64,000 nt of DNA. Source: Fusibacter tunisiensis (GTDB lineage: Bacteria; Bacillota; Clostridia; Peptostreptococcales; Acidaminobacteraceae). The position numbers were made by a program, and so were the translations under genes. The stretch is taken from NCBI RefSeq assembly GCF_016908355.1, contig NZ_JAFBDT010000006.1, positions 1 through 64,000 on the forward strand, read 5' to 3'. A model generated the notes under the pieces. That model was not told the DNA's origin and did no database searches. It saw only the letters and a program-made list of their open reading frames with translations. Positions 1 through 8,084 of this stretch are shown piece after piece. The first letter of the stretch is position 1; every line of letters begins with the position of its first letter.

Positions 1-10
1 GGTCAAAAAC

Positions 11-82
11 AAGCCGATTCATCCCCCACCTGCACTCTCACTCCGTGAGCAAGGTGGCTTAGAGGCGGGGGACTTCTCGGCT
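11..82. repeat. Nested inverted repeat at window edge, possible mobile-element end
   Basis: Three nested helices can be drawn: AGCCGA (12-17) with TCGGCT (77-82), CCCCC (23-27) with GGGGG (67-71), and CTCAC (37-41) with GTGAG (45-49). CCACCT (26-31) can also pair with AGGTGG (52-57). The stretch is much richer in G and C than the flanking DNA. A 36-codon minus-strand frame (19-129) with a weak ribosome binding site covers it. The pattern resembles the structured end of IS200/IS605-type elements, but no transposase is visible, so this is only an inference. It could instead be the terminator of a gene outside the window. Confidence 0.35.
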
Positions 83-181
83 ATTTTAGTTAAAAGTGTT
101 TTTTCAATACTCTTGACCCGGTCTCCCATAATATTCCCCTTTAAATATTTCGTATTTCAATTTTATCACAGGCCTGATTTT

Positions 182-231
182 AAAAAAAGAACAACATATC
201 TTTAAGCCAAACTGCTAAAGATATGTCGTTC
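182..231 (-). terminator. Rho-independent terminator of the aminotransferase gene
   Basis: Read on the minus strand, a 16-bp stem with one G-U pair (arms 216-231 and 189-204, loop 205-215) is followed by seven U residues (188-182). It lies just after the stop codon of the aminotransferase gene, so the gene appears to be a single transcription unit ending here. Confidence 0.9.
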
Positions 232-241
232 TAATATTGCA

Positions 242-1423
242 TTAATATTTATTGCAAAATGCTTCAATTCGGTTTAAACCTTCTTTAATATTTTCCATGC
301 TTGTTGCATAGGATAATCTTATATAAGCGTCCACACCAAAGGCAATTCCAGGTATAACAGAAACCATTGCCTTTTCAAGTAATAGTGACGCAAAATCTAT
401 AGAGGATTCAACTTTTTTCCCTTCTATTTCAAGTCCTAAATAGTGTGAAATGTCTACCATGACGTAAAATGCACCTTTAGGCTCTACGCATGAAATCTTA
501 TCTATGTTACGTACACGTTCTACCATGTACTTTCTTCTCTCATCAAATGCGAGACGCATCTCTTCAATTGGAGATTGGTCGCCATCCAATGCCTCAATAC
601 TGGCATACTGTGCAATTGTATTTGGATTAGATGTTGCATGAGACTGAATATTACTCATAATTTTAGCAATCTCAACTGAGCTGGCTGTATACCCAATCCG
701 CCAACCTGTCATCGCATAGGCCTTACTCAGTCCGTTTACTAAAATTGTATGATCATAGGCAAACTTAGCGATACTCACATGTGTTTCACCATATATTAAT
801 TTTTCATAGATTTCATCAGATATGATATATAAGTCGTGTTTAATCGCAAGGTCAGCTATGGCTTTAAGCTCACTCTCTGTATAAACAGTCCCTGTTGGAT
901 TATTTGGGCTGTTAAGCATCAATGCCTTAGTTGCAGGTGTAATGGCAGCTTCAAGTTGACTTGGAGTCACTTTAAAGGAAACTTTAGCATCGCCTTCTAC
1001 GAGTACAGGCTCTGCATCTGCAAGCTTAACCAACTCATAATAACTCACCCAATATGGAGACGGTATGATCACTTCATCTCCGGGATTGCAAATTGCTTGA
1101 AGGGCATTAAAAAGTGAATGCTTGGCGCCTGAAGAAACTACAATTTGATTATTTGCGTATGTGAGACCATTGTCTCTCTTAAGTTTTGATGCAATGGCGC
1201 GTTTCAAGTCAGGTAAACCAGAAGCTGCTGTATAGCCGTTGCCACCTTTTTCAATTTGCTTAATCGCTGCAGTTCGGATATATTCAGGTGTGTTAAAATC
1301 GGGTTCTCCTGCCCCAAAACTGATTATATCAGCCCCTTCAGCCTTCATTTGATTCGCTTTGGCAGATATCGCCAATGTCATTGATTCTGAAATTGATAAA
1401 TTTTTTCGTGATAAAGATTTCAT
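242..1423 (-). CDS. aspB: Class I/II pyridoxal-phosphate aminotransferase (aspartate aminotransferase type)
   Basis: About 393 residues, the usual length of the AspB/Ib-type aspartate aminotransferases. These cytoplasmic enzymes move an amino group between aspartate or similar amino acids and 2-oxoglutarate. Visible family marks are the N-terminal FGAGEPDF substrate-binding segment, SPNNPTG near residue 170, the SDEIYEKL segment near 200, and the GLSKAYAMTGWRIGY segment near 235 that carries the PLP-binding lysine. I chose the ATG at 1423 rather than an in-frame start 15 bases upstream because GGAGG lies 5-6 bases before it. It has its own promoter and terminator, so it is monocistronic. Exact substrate (Asp, or another amino acid such as Ala or an aromatic) cannot be read from the sequence. 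Confidence 0.92.
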   Translation of the reverse strand: MKSLSRKNLSISESMTLAISAKANQMKAEGADIISFGAGEPDFNTPEYIRTAAIKQIEKGGNGYTAASGLPDLKRAIASKLKRDNGLTYANNQIVVSSGAKHSLFNALQAICNPGDEVIIPSPYWVSYYELVKLADAEPVLVEGDAKVSFKVTPSQLEAAITPATKALMLNSPNNPTGTVYTESELKAIADLAIKHDLYIISDEIYEKLIYGETHVSIAKFAYDHTILVNGLSKAYAMTGWRIGYTASSVEIAKIMSNIQSHATSNPNTIAQYASIEALDGDQSPIEEMRLAFDERRKYMVERVRNIDKISCVEPKGAFYVMVDISHYLGLEIEGKKVESSIDFASLLLEKAMVSVIPGIAFGVDAYIRLSYATSMENIKEGLNRIEAFCNKY

Positions 1424-1464
1424 TAAGACCTCCAACATATTTTGGATTTAATTTGTTCGACATC

Positions 1465-1493
1465 ATTATAACAAGAGTGGTTTCAAATGTACA
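1465..1493 (-). promoter_or_regulatory. Predicted sigma-A promoter of aspB
   Basis: On the minus strand TGTACA (1493-1488), a 17-base spacer and TATAAT (1470-1465) with an extended TG one base before it. The spacing and perfect -10 box make this the likely start of the aspB transcript. The -35 box matches consensus at four of six positions. Confidence 0.65.
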
Positions 1494-1545
1494 TGAACAT
1501 AATTAGTTTTTTCTTTCTCCTGATTAAAAAAATAAGTTCAAAACG

Positions 1546-1583
1546 CAAAAAAGGATTGAAGAACAAATGTGCTTCAATCCTTT
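1546..1583 (-). terminator. Rho-independent terminator after the DUF975 gene
   Basis: A 12-bp stem (arms 1572-1583 and 1550-1561) followed on the minus strand by a run of U. It closes the transcription unit that holds the broken DUF975 gene. Confidence 0.85.
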
Positions 1584-1587
1584 AAGT

Positions 1588-2388
1588 TTACTCATATTCG
1601 TACCAATCATCTGATTCAGATTCATCCTCAAAAGAAACCTGAAGTTTCAACTCGTCAGCAGAACAGACAGAACTTACCACGGCTTCTTTTCGGAGCGTTA
1701 AATAAAGTTGCGCTTTTGTAGCGTCCACATAAGGGTTCACAAAAAGTGTTCCAATACCAAAAGCAAGTGCCCCCAATAAATACCACCCAATAAAAGATAA
1801 ATCTAGTACAAACATATTTCATTTGTGGCCACTGGTCATATCTTCACTCAATTCCAAAGCACGTTTATAGCCAATTTCCGGATTATCTGCAAGGATATAT
1901 GGCACCATCGAAAATGCGTAAGATTTTATAATGCCCGGAATAATCAATAATAAATAGTATAAAAAATTAATGACTGCTCTGTATAGCATCGATGTCAGTA
2001 CACCTGAATAGGAGCCACTTACAAAGGAACTTGTAAGATGCGATAAATCTACGTCAGCTTCAGCACCTCGCACGAAGAATTTTCTGCCTCCAACTTCCAA
2101 ATGGTACCCTACAAACACACGGAAAGCAATAGAGCCAACAATTAGCAATAGGATAATAACCAACCCGAATCCCCATAAAAATCCAAAAGAAGATGACTCA
2201 ATGACACTTTGCCAAAATCCAGCACCCTCTTGCATTGTAAAATCCGTACTCACATTTGTATTGCTCGATGACCCACCCGATGAACCGGATCCCACAAATA
2301 AAAGCAATAAACTTACAAGAAAAGCTTTTAAGTAATTCGACTTTAAAAAAGACTTTGCTTCAGTCTTTAACATTTCTCTTGTCCACAT
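1588..2388 (-). pseudogene. DUF975 family membrane protein interrupted by one in-frame TGA
   Basis: Two reading pieces lie in the same frame and are separated by a single TGA at 1821-1819. The first (2388-1822) starts MWTREMLK after an AGGGGA ribosome binding site and has the hydrophobic segments and the YKRALELSEDM motif of DUF975 proteins. The second (1818-1588) continues with FVLDLSFIGWYLLG, the expected next conserved block of that family. In relatives a tryptophan usually sits where the TGA is (GHKW-x-x-FVLDLSF), so a TGG to TGA change explains it. Joined, the protein would be about 266 residues with several membrane segments and an acidic C-terminus. TGA is used as a normal stop by other genes here (for example scpB), so a general code change is not supported. 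It could be a true nonsense mutation, a sequencing error, or a recent pseudogene. The function of DUF975 is not known to me. Confidence 0.8.
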
Positions 2389-2443
2389 GTTTTCTGTTCC
2401 CCTTTCTATATCATAACACACGTCTATACCATTTATAGTAGAC

Positions 2444-3529
2444 TTAATACGTATCCACAATAAACCATTTTGTATTCATTGACAAATCCAAATCAAAATA
2501 CATTTTCCTAAAATTCTGCTCATTTGGTGTAAAAACACGCACAACAGGGCTTTCAGGATATAGTTTGTTTTGATACAGTACAATGCCTCGATGACCTGAA
2601 TTTAAAATAATACCTGTTCCATTGGGATAAATGTTAATGTGCTTGGCAAAAGTCTCCATAATTTGAGTATCAAAATGTGTATTTCCCAAATGTGTTATTT
2701 CCCGATAAACTCTATCAGGCCGCAACTTTTTCTGGTAAATTCTATCATTTGACATTGCATCATAAACATCCGCAACCGCAACTATGCGTGCATAAAGCGG
2801 GATCTTTGTATTCCTTAATCCCCAACAATAACCTGTCCCATCATATTTTTCATGATGGTGTAAAGCAATTTGAGCGGCCTCTTCAGATATATTGGTTTGG
2901 GTTAATATTTCATATCCAAACAAGGTGTGCTTCTTAACTTCAGAAAATTCATCTTTTGTAAGTCTGCCTGGTTTCTTAATAATTTCCTCCGAAATCATTA
3001 TCTTCCCAATGTCATGAAGTATAGCCCCTGTTCCAAGGTCTTTTAACTGTACGCGATTTAGCTTTAAATCAATCCCTATAATCAAAGCCAAAACACCTAC
3101 ATTTACTGAATGTTGGTATGTATAATCATCAACTGATCTCAGTTGAGACAGGGCAAAAACGAAGTCTTTCTGTTCCAACAATTGTTCAATCATTTCTTCC
3201 ACAATACCTGTAATTTTTTGGATATCACTGTTGGTGACTGTTTTAAAGCGTAGCATCGTTTTCTTAATCTGATTTTGGGCGTGCAAACGCGTCTTCTCTT
3301 GAACGACATCATGGATATTGAGTGACTGTCTAATTTGAGCCACACTTTCCTTTGTCAATTCACCAGAAGGTTCTATGAAAATTTCCTGAACACCTGCCTC
3401 TTTAAAACGAGGGGCATAGGTTTCACGATATTCGGTTCCTCTTTTAATCAAAAGAATCCCGTCATTTCCATATACGTCTTGTGCAATTATGGCACCCCTT
3501 TGGATGCTGTTCAAAGATGCTTTCAACAT
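2444..3529 (-). CDS. HD-GYP domain protein, predicted cyclic-di-GMP phosphodiesterase
   Basis: About 361 residues. The N-terminal third (residues ~1-100) resembles the small DUF3391-like region often found before HD-GYP domains. The HD-GYP domain covers roughly residues 130-310, with HDIGK near 175, the HHHEKYDGTG segment near 230 and ADVYDAM near 260. In known family members this domain hydrolyses cyclic di-GMP using a bi- or trinuclear metal site. The loop usually reading GYP reads GYC here. I chose the ATG at 3529 because GGTGGGG lies just before it and because a consensus sigma-28 promoter lies about 130 bases upstream; a longer start at 3655 would begin at the transcript start without a ribosome binding site. 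The promoter suggests co-expression with motility genes. Confidence 0.85.
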   Translation of the reverse strand: MLKASLNSIQRGAIIAQDVYGNDGILLIKRGTEYRETYAPRFKEAGVQEIFIEPSGELTKESVAQIRQSLNIHDVVQEKTRLHAQNQIKKTMLRFKTVTNSDIQKITGIVEEMIEQLLEQKDFVFALSQLRSVDDYTYQHSVNVGVLALIIGIDLKLNRVQLKDLGTGAILHDIGKIMISEEIIKKPGRLTKDEFSEVKKHTLFGYEILTQTNISEEAAQIALHHHEKYDGTGYCWGLRNTKIPLYARIVAVADVYDAMSNDRIYQKKLRPDRVYREITHLGNTHFDTQIMETFAKHINIYPNGTGIILNSGHRGIVLYQNKLYPESPVVRVFTPNEQNFRKMYFDLDLSMNTKWFIVDTY

Positions 3530-3661
3530 TTCCCCACCATATAGTATAATAATTTTTTTGTACATTAAAAAAGTACCATATATACTTACTTTATGACATC
3601 TATCATCATAATGCAACCTTTTGTGAAAAATGACCCGATTCTGTAACAGTCTCACTTATTA

Positions 3662-3688
3662 TTATCGGCATAAAAATGCTAAACTTTA
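3662..3688 (-). promoter_or_regulatory. Consensus sigma-28 (FliA/SigD) motility promoter upstream of the HD-GYP gene
   Basis: On the minus strand TAAA (3688-3685), exactly 15 bases, then GCCGATAA (3669-3662). This is a perfect match to the FliA/SigD consensus. It leaves an untranslated leader of about 125 bases before the HD-GYP start at 3529. The 306-base stretch 3530-3835 holds this promoter, the leader and the cheR terminator; I see nothing else in it. Confidence 0.85.
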
Positions 3689-3800
3689 AATATACGCAAG
3701 AAATAGTAACTTATTATTTAATCATATCAATATCTTGATGTATTTATTTTAACATATCAAAACAGAGTTTGCACCATTTTTTTACATTTTTGTCGCATTT

Positions 3801-3832
3801 AAAAAGCATCTGAAATCTCTTCCAGATGCTTA
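3801..3832 (-). terminator. Rho-independent terminator after cheR
   Basis: Minus-strand stem AAGCATCTG...CAGATGCTT (arms about 3824-3832 and 3804-3812) followed by UUUUU. It lies immediately after the cheR stop codon and separates cheR from the HD-GYP gene. Confidence 0.8.
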
Positions 3833-3835
3833 AGT

Positions 3836-4606
3836 TTACTTTTTATAATAGAAAAAAGTACGATTGGACTCAAACTTATATCTTTGTGGCTGTATAATTT
3901 GTTCTGTACTCCCTACGAAGAAATAACTGTCTGGTGATAGAGACTCGTAAAATTTACGATACATTTCGTCTTTGGCCTCTTCAGTGAAATAAATCATGAC
4001 ATTTCGACATACGACAAGGTCAAATCCCTTTGGATAGTCATCTCGTAAAAGATTCATCTTTTTGAATTCCACACAATTTTTAACGTCATCCTTGATTCGA
4101 TACCCTTTACCTACAGGTTCGAAAAAACGTTCAACATAGGCAGGTGGCACATTTTTAATGCTTTTTTCATTATACATGCCAATCTGCGCTTTGTTTAAAG
4201 CCTCACTGTCAAAATCAACCGCAAGAATTTTAATGTCTCTAAGTGGCAAAAATTCGCTTAAGCACATTACCAGAGAATACGGTTCCTCCCCAGTAGAACA
4301 AGCAGCAGACCATATTTTAGGGCGTTTTGTTCGCTTAAGAATAGCTGGAAAAACCTCTGATCTTAACATTTCCCATTGGGCAGGATTGCGATAGAACTCA
4401 GATACATTTATTGTCAAATAGTTGACAAACTCGTCGTACACATCCTTATCACGATTCATCAGTTGAAAATAAGATTCGAAATCTTGAAGCCCATGTCGAG
4501 AAATTAGGGATTCAATACGTCTTTTCATCTGCCTTTCTTTATATAAAGACAGGTCAAGTTTCGTTTTTGCAAAAATTTTCTCTTTAAACTGATCATATCC
4601 TTCCAT
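3836..4606 (-). CDS. cheR: CheR chemotaxis protein methyltransferase
   Basis: 256 residues, close to the usual 260-290. CheR transfers methyl groups from S-adenosylmethionine to glutamates of chemoreceptors, setting adaptation. The N-terminal helical domain (1-75) ends in the NVSEFYRNP segment, followed by the AdoMet-binding fold with AACSTGEEPYS near 100-110, a VDFDSEAL acidic strand near 130 and the VVCRNVMIYF segment near 200. A GGAGG site six bases before the ATG supports the start. It stands alone between terminators; no other chemotaxis gene is in the window, so its receptors and kinase must lie elsewhere. Confidence 0.95.
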   Translation of the reverse strand: MEGYDQFKEKIFAKTKLDLSLYKERQMKRRIESLISRHGLQDFESYFQLMNRDKDVYDEFVNYLTINVSEFYRNPAQWEMLRSEVFPAILKRTKRPKIWSAACSTGEEPYSLVMCLSEFLPLRDIKILAVDFDSEALNKAQIGMYNEKSIKNVPPAYVERFFEPVGKGYRIKDDVKNCVEFKKMNLLRDDYPKGFDLVVCRNVMIYFTEEAKDEMYRKFYESLSPDSYFFVGSTEQIIQPQRYKFESNRTFFYYKK

Positions 4607-4631
4607 AGGGATCCTCCACGCATTATATTAT

Positions 4632-4664
4632 AAATCCCAGCTCGCTTTTGCTGCACTGGGATTT
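4632..4664 (-). terminator. Possible terminator after rpsA
   Basis: A 9-bp perfect stem (AAATCCCAG at 4632-4640 with CTGGGATTT at 4656-4664) directly after the rpsA stop. The following minus-strand bases are AT-rich but not a clean U run, so termination may be partial. Confidence 0.5.
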
Positions 4665-4678
4665 AATCATGTTATGAA

Positions 4679-5812
4679 TTAAGCTTCTACGTCTTCTTCA
4701 ACTTCATCAGTTGATTCTTCTGTTGTTTCTTCAACTGTTTGAACTTCTTGAACTTCTTTCATAGACAGTTTAACTTTTTTCTCATCAGCAGCGAACTCAA
4801 GTACTTTCACTTCTACAAGGTCATTAACCTTTAACACGTCAGCTGGTTTTTCCACGTGCTCTTTTGCAATATGAGATACGTGTACAAGACCTTCTATACC
4901 AGGCTCAAGTTCAACAAACGCACCAAAGTCTGTCAAGTTGACAACTCTACCTTCGTAGATGCCTCCAATTTCATACTTGTTTTCAAAATTTGACCATGGC
5001 TCTTCAGTCAGTTGCTTGATACTTAATGAAATTTTGTTCTCTTCTTTGTTAAAGTCAATAATTTTAACATCGATTTTATCGCCAACTTTAACAAATTCTG
5101 ATGCAGGCTTTATACGCCCCCAACTCATTTCAGTCACATGAACCAAACCGTCCATACCACCAATGTCTACGAAAGCACCAAAGTTTGTAATACGCTTCAC
5201 TTCGCCTTCTACGACTTTACCAACTTCAACATCCTTCCAAAATGCTTCTCTTTGTGCTTGTTTTTCTAAAATTGCAAACTCTTTGTGTGAGAAAACCGCA
5301 CGTCTTTTTTGCTTGTTGATTTCAATTGCTTTAACTTTCAAAGTTTGTCCCACATAAGGTTTCAAGTTTTTAACAAACCTATCAGACAATTGAGATGCAG
5401 GAATAAAACCTCTGATTTCTTTGTAATAAGCTATTAAACCACCATTTACTGAATCAGAAACTTTAACTTCAATTGCTTCGTCGCGCTCATTAATGCCTTC
5501 AAGCTCAACCCAGTCCTTGTCAATACTTACTTTTCTGAGCGATAAAAGAATGTTGCCTTCTCCGTTGTCATGGCTGACAACATAAACATCCAGTTCGTCG
5601 CCTTCTTTAAACTTTTCTTTCAAATCAAAGTCAGTTTCAGCAGAAACTTCGTTTTTAGGAATAACGCCGTCAGATTTATAGCCAATGTTAACAATGATCA
5701 CGTCAGCGTTAACTTGAATTATGCTTCCTTTAACGATTGATCCTTTTCTTGGGATTTTCAATGATTCTTCGATTTGATCCATCATTTCAGCCATTGAATT
5801 ATGATTTTCCAT
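4679..5812 (-). CDS. rpsA: Ribosomal protein S1-like protein with four S1 domains
   Basis: About 377 residues. Four S1 (OB-fold) RNA-binding repeats are visible, at roughly residues 22-95, 105-180, 190-260 and 275-345, followed by an acidic glutamate-rich tail. The last two repeats carry clear marks such as TNFGAFVDIGGMDGLVH and TDFGAFVELEPGIEGLVH. Such short S1 proteins of Firmicutes bind mRNA on the 30S subunit or act as RNA chaperones. A GGCGAGG site before the ATG at 5812 favours that start; an earlier ATG at 5833 would include the ribosome binding site itself. The gene overlaps the 3' end of ispH by 14 bases. In several clostridia IspH and S1 are fused into one protein; here they are separate but translationally coupled. 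Confidence 0.92.
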   Translation of the reverse strand: MENHNSMAEMMDQIEESLKIPRKGSIVKGSIIQVNADVIIVNIGYKSDGVIPKNEVSAETDFDLKEKFKEGDELDVYVVSHDNGEGNILLSLRKVSIDKDWVELEGINERDEAIEVKVSDSVNGGLIAYYKEIRGFIPASQLSDRFVKNLKPYVGQTLKVKAIEINKQKRRAVFSHKEFAILEKQAQREAFWKDVEVGKVVEGEVKRITNFGAFVDIGGMDGLVHVTEMSWGRIKPASEFVKVGDKIDVKIIDFNKEENKISLSIKQLTEEPWSNFENKYEIGGIYEGRVVNLTDFGAFVELEPGIEGLVHVSHIAKEHVEKPADVLKVNDLVEVKVLEFAADEKKVKLSMKEVQEVQTVEETTEESTDEVEEDVEA

Positions 5813-6683
5813 CAAAAAATACCTCGCCTTCATTTTCTATTTTAAGGATAACCGAGTCGATAATCCAATCCGGTGTCGAAGCACCAGCGGTAATTCCGAT
5901 GACTTCATTGCCGCTTAAGATTGAAAGATCCAAATCATCCTTAGTTTCAATGTGAATCGTATTGACGATTTCTTTACAGATACTCGCCAACTTTAATGTG
6001 TTCGAACTGTGTTTGCCACCTATCACAATCATTAAGTCTACCTGACTTGCAAGTTCACGACATGCAGTCTGCCTTTGATTTGTCGCAAGACAAATCGTAT
6101 TGTGAATCACACAGTTTTCAAATTTTTCTTTTAATACAACCACAATTTCATTCCAAACATTTATATTGAAAGTTGTCTGTGCAACAACACAAACTGGTCC
6201 AATCATAGGTTTGATTTTTTGTGCTGCATCTACAGATTTCACTACAATTGCCTGATTGTCACACCAACCATTGATGCCAACAACTTCAGGATGGTTGCCA
6301 TCACCTACAATGATTATATTATACCCAATAGAGGCATGAGTTGAAACCGTATTTTGAATTTTTTTTACATAAGGACATGTTGCATCAAAAATTTCAGCAT
6401 TGATATCCTGAATTTGATCATATACTGATTTCGGCGCACCATGTGAACGGATTACGATTTTATTTGAAAGACCGTTTTGCCCCGTCATGTCCTCAATTGC
6501 ATTAATAATAGTCACGCCCTTTGATTTATAAAGCGTCGTGACTTGTTCATTATGAATTATTGGACCAAGCGTATATATTTTTTCATCTTGATTGGCAGTT
6601 GATGCAACCACTTCATCCAAAATTCGAATCGCTCTTTTAACACCATAACAATATCCAGCATGTTTGGATACCATAATTTTCAT
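5799..6683 (-). CDS. ispH: 4-hydroxy-3-methylbut-2-enyl diphosphate reductase
   Basis: 294 residues. IspH is a [4Fe-4S] enzyme that makes isopentenyl and dimethylallyl diphosphate in the last step of the MEP isoprenoid pathway. The three cluster cysteines are visible in GYCYGV (residue 12), DATCPYV (near 104) and NTICLATNQRQ (near 198). The conserved histidines in IIHNEQV and GNHPEV and the SSNT phosphate-binding segment are also present. A GAGG site six bases before the ATG supports the start. It lies in the clostridial cmk-plsC-ispH-rpsA cluster; dxs and ispA of the same pathway lie elsewhere in the window. Confidence 0.96.
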   Translation of the reverse strand: MKIMVSKHAGYCYGVKRAIRILDEVVASTANQDEKIYTLGPIIHNEQVTTLYKSKGVTIINAIEDMTGQNGLSNKIVIRSHGAPKSVYDQIQDINAEIFDATCPYVKKIQNTVSTHASIGYNIIIVGDGNHPEVVGINGWCDNQAIVVKSVDAAQKIKPMIGPVCVVAQTTFNINVWNEIVVVLKEKFENCVIHNTICLATNQRQTACRELASQVDLMIVIGGKHSSNTLKLASICKEIVNTIHIETKDDLDLSILSGNEVIGITAGASTPDWIIDSVILKIENEGEVFFDGKS

Positions 6684-6715
6684 AATAAACCTCGTTATTA
6701 TACCATATTTAAAGT

Positions 6716-7324
6716 CTACTTGTCCAGTAGCTGTCCATAATACTTCATATCATTGTAAATAGACTTCATAATCTGCTCAGACATTTTTTCAAGTTCAGCT
6801 GACGCAACTTTCTGACCATAGTAAGATTCAAATGACACAGGTGGGTGAAAAACAACACGTAAACGCCCAAACAATTTATAAGGTGAATCCAAGGTAACCG
6901 GTAAAATTAAAGTTTGTGTTTTTACAGCCAACATCGCAACGCCAGATTTAACAGGTAGTGGGGTTTTCCCCTTATTTCGAGTGCCCTCAGGAAAAATACC
7001 AAGACTTTCACCATTTTTCAAAATAGACAATGCTTTCTTAATCGCTGTCAAATCATTGGCATCTCTATCGACAGGAAACACACCTATTTTTGATAAAAAA
7101 CTGGCCACTATTCTATTTTTAAACAACTCTTTCTTTGCCATAAACCTGCCTTCAAAAGGCAGTAATGCACCAATGACAATAGGATCTTGAAGATTAATAT
7201 GATTGGCACAAACAATATAATTTACAGATGTATCCAAAGTGTCTAGTCCTTCTACTTCCATTTTATAAAATAGTTTGTAGTAGACCCAAGCACCGTGTTT
7301 ACAAATTTGATATAGCATACCCAT
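6716..7324 (-). CDS. plsC: 1-acyl-sn-glycerol-3-phosphate acyltransferase
   Basis: About 202 residues. PlsC adds a second acyl chain to lysophosphatidic acid to make phosphatidic acid at the membrane. Motif I is NHINLQD near residue 42, where family members read NHxxxxD; motif III is FPEGTRNKGK near residue 110. I chose the ATG at 7324 because AGGTG lies just before it; another ATG six bases on is possible. It follows cmk with a seven-base gap and is followed by ispH, the standard clostridial arrangement. Confidence 0.9.
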   Translation of the reverse strand: MGMLYQICKHGAWVYYKLFYKMEVEGLDTLDTSVNYIVCANHINLQDPIVIGALLPFEGRFMAKKELFKNRIVASFLSKIGVFPVDRDANDLTAIKKALSILKNGESLGIFPEGTRNKGKTPLPVKSGVAMLAVKTQTLILPVTLDSPYKLFGRLRVVFHPPVSFESYYGQKVASAELEKMSEQIMKSIYNDMKYYGQLLDK

Positions 7325-7331
7325 TTTACAC

Positions 7332-7985
7332 CTACTCATTTGTATACGCAATTTTTTTTAGAATCAAATCGATTACCTGATCAGTGGTCAGTTCCGTCGT
7401 ATCTATAATTTCTGCATCATCAGCTATTTTAAGTGGCGATACTTCACGTTCTGAATCTAAACGATCCCGCTCATTTATTTCATCTACAAGTGCCTTATAG
7501 TCTACTGAATATCCAGCTTTATCAAGTTCAATTTGTCTTCGTTTTGCACGTTCTTCTGCTGTTGCAGTTAAAAAAAATTTGAACTTTGCATTGGGCAACA
7601 CATGTGTTCCAATATCCCTGCCATCCATAATCACCGATTGTGTTCCAGCAATTTTGCGTTGCAAGTCGACCATACATTTACGAACATAGGCATCCATCGC
7701 CACATATGATACATTTCGACTAATTTCAGGTTGACGAATTGCTTCAGTCACGTTCTTTCCATTTGCCCATATTTGTCCTGGGGCAACTTCCAGTTCCAAG
7801 GCTTCCACAATTATTTCTAAGTCATGAGCGTTTTGAACTGAACGCTTTTCAATCAAAGTCTGATACGTAACAGCTCGGTACATTGCGCCTGTATCTAAGT
7901 ATACAATTCCGAGGCGCTTTGCCACTTCACGCGCCACAGTGCTCTTACCAGACCCTGCAGGTCCATCAACAGCAATTTGAATCAC
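7332..7985 (-). CDS. cmk: Cytidylate kinase
   Basis: 217 residues, the usual length. It phosphorylates CMP and dCMP with ATP. Visible marks are the P-loop DGPAGSGKST at residues 7-16, YLDTGAMYRA near 35, the IMDGRDIGT segment near 125 and RAKRR near 150. The start codon is GTG, placed after AAAGGAG. It is the first gene of the cmk-plsC-ispH-rpsA unit, which starts just downstream of a strong terminator. Confidence 0.95.
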   Translation of the reverse strand: MIQIAVDGPAGSGKSTVAREVAKRLGIVYLDTGAMYRAVTYQTLIEKRSVQNAHDLEIIVEALELEVAPGQIWANGKNVTEAIRQPEISRNVSYVAMDAYVRKCMVDLQRKIAGTQSVIMDGRDIGTHVLPNAKFKFFLTATAEERAKRRQIELDKAGYSVDYKALVDEINERDRLDSEREVSPLKIADDAEIIDTTELTTDQVIDLILKKIAYTNE

Positions 7986-8017
7986 TTTTTTTCTCCTTTG
8001 TATTTAGCGTTTAAAAA

Positions 8018-8043
8018 CAAATACCACCCTTTGGTGGTATTTG
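8018..8043 (-). terminator. Rho-independent terminator between the RpiR regulator and cmk
   Basis: An 11-bp perfect stem (CAAATACCACC 8018-8028 with GGTGGTATTTG 8033-8043) with a four-base loop, followed on the minus strand by UUUUU. It ends the kor-rpiR transcript before cmk. Confidence 0.9.
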
Positions 8044-8084
8044 TCCTCTACGATTATATCGCATATTCATAACTTAAGCAAACA

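Noticed and set aside
1588-2388. TGA in the DUF975 gene as selenocysteine or as Trp under a changed code
   Set aside because: The expected residue is Trp, not Cys; I see no obvious SECIS-like stem right after it; and scpB and trmR end with TGA as a normal stop.
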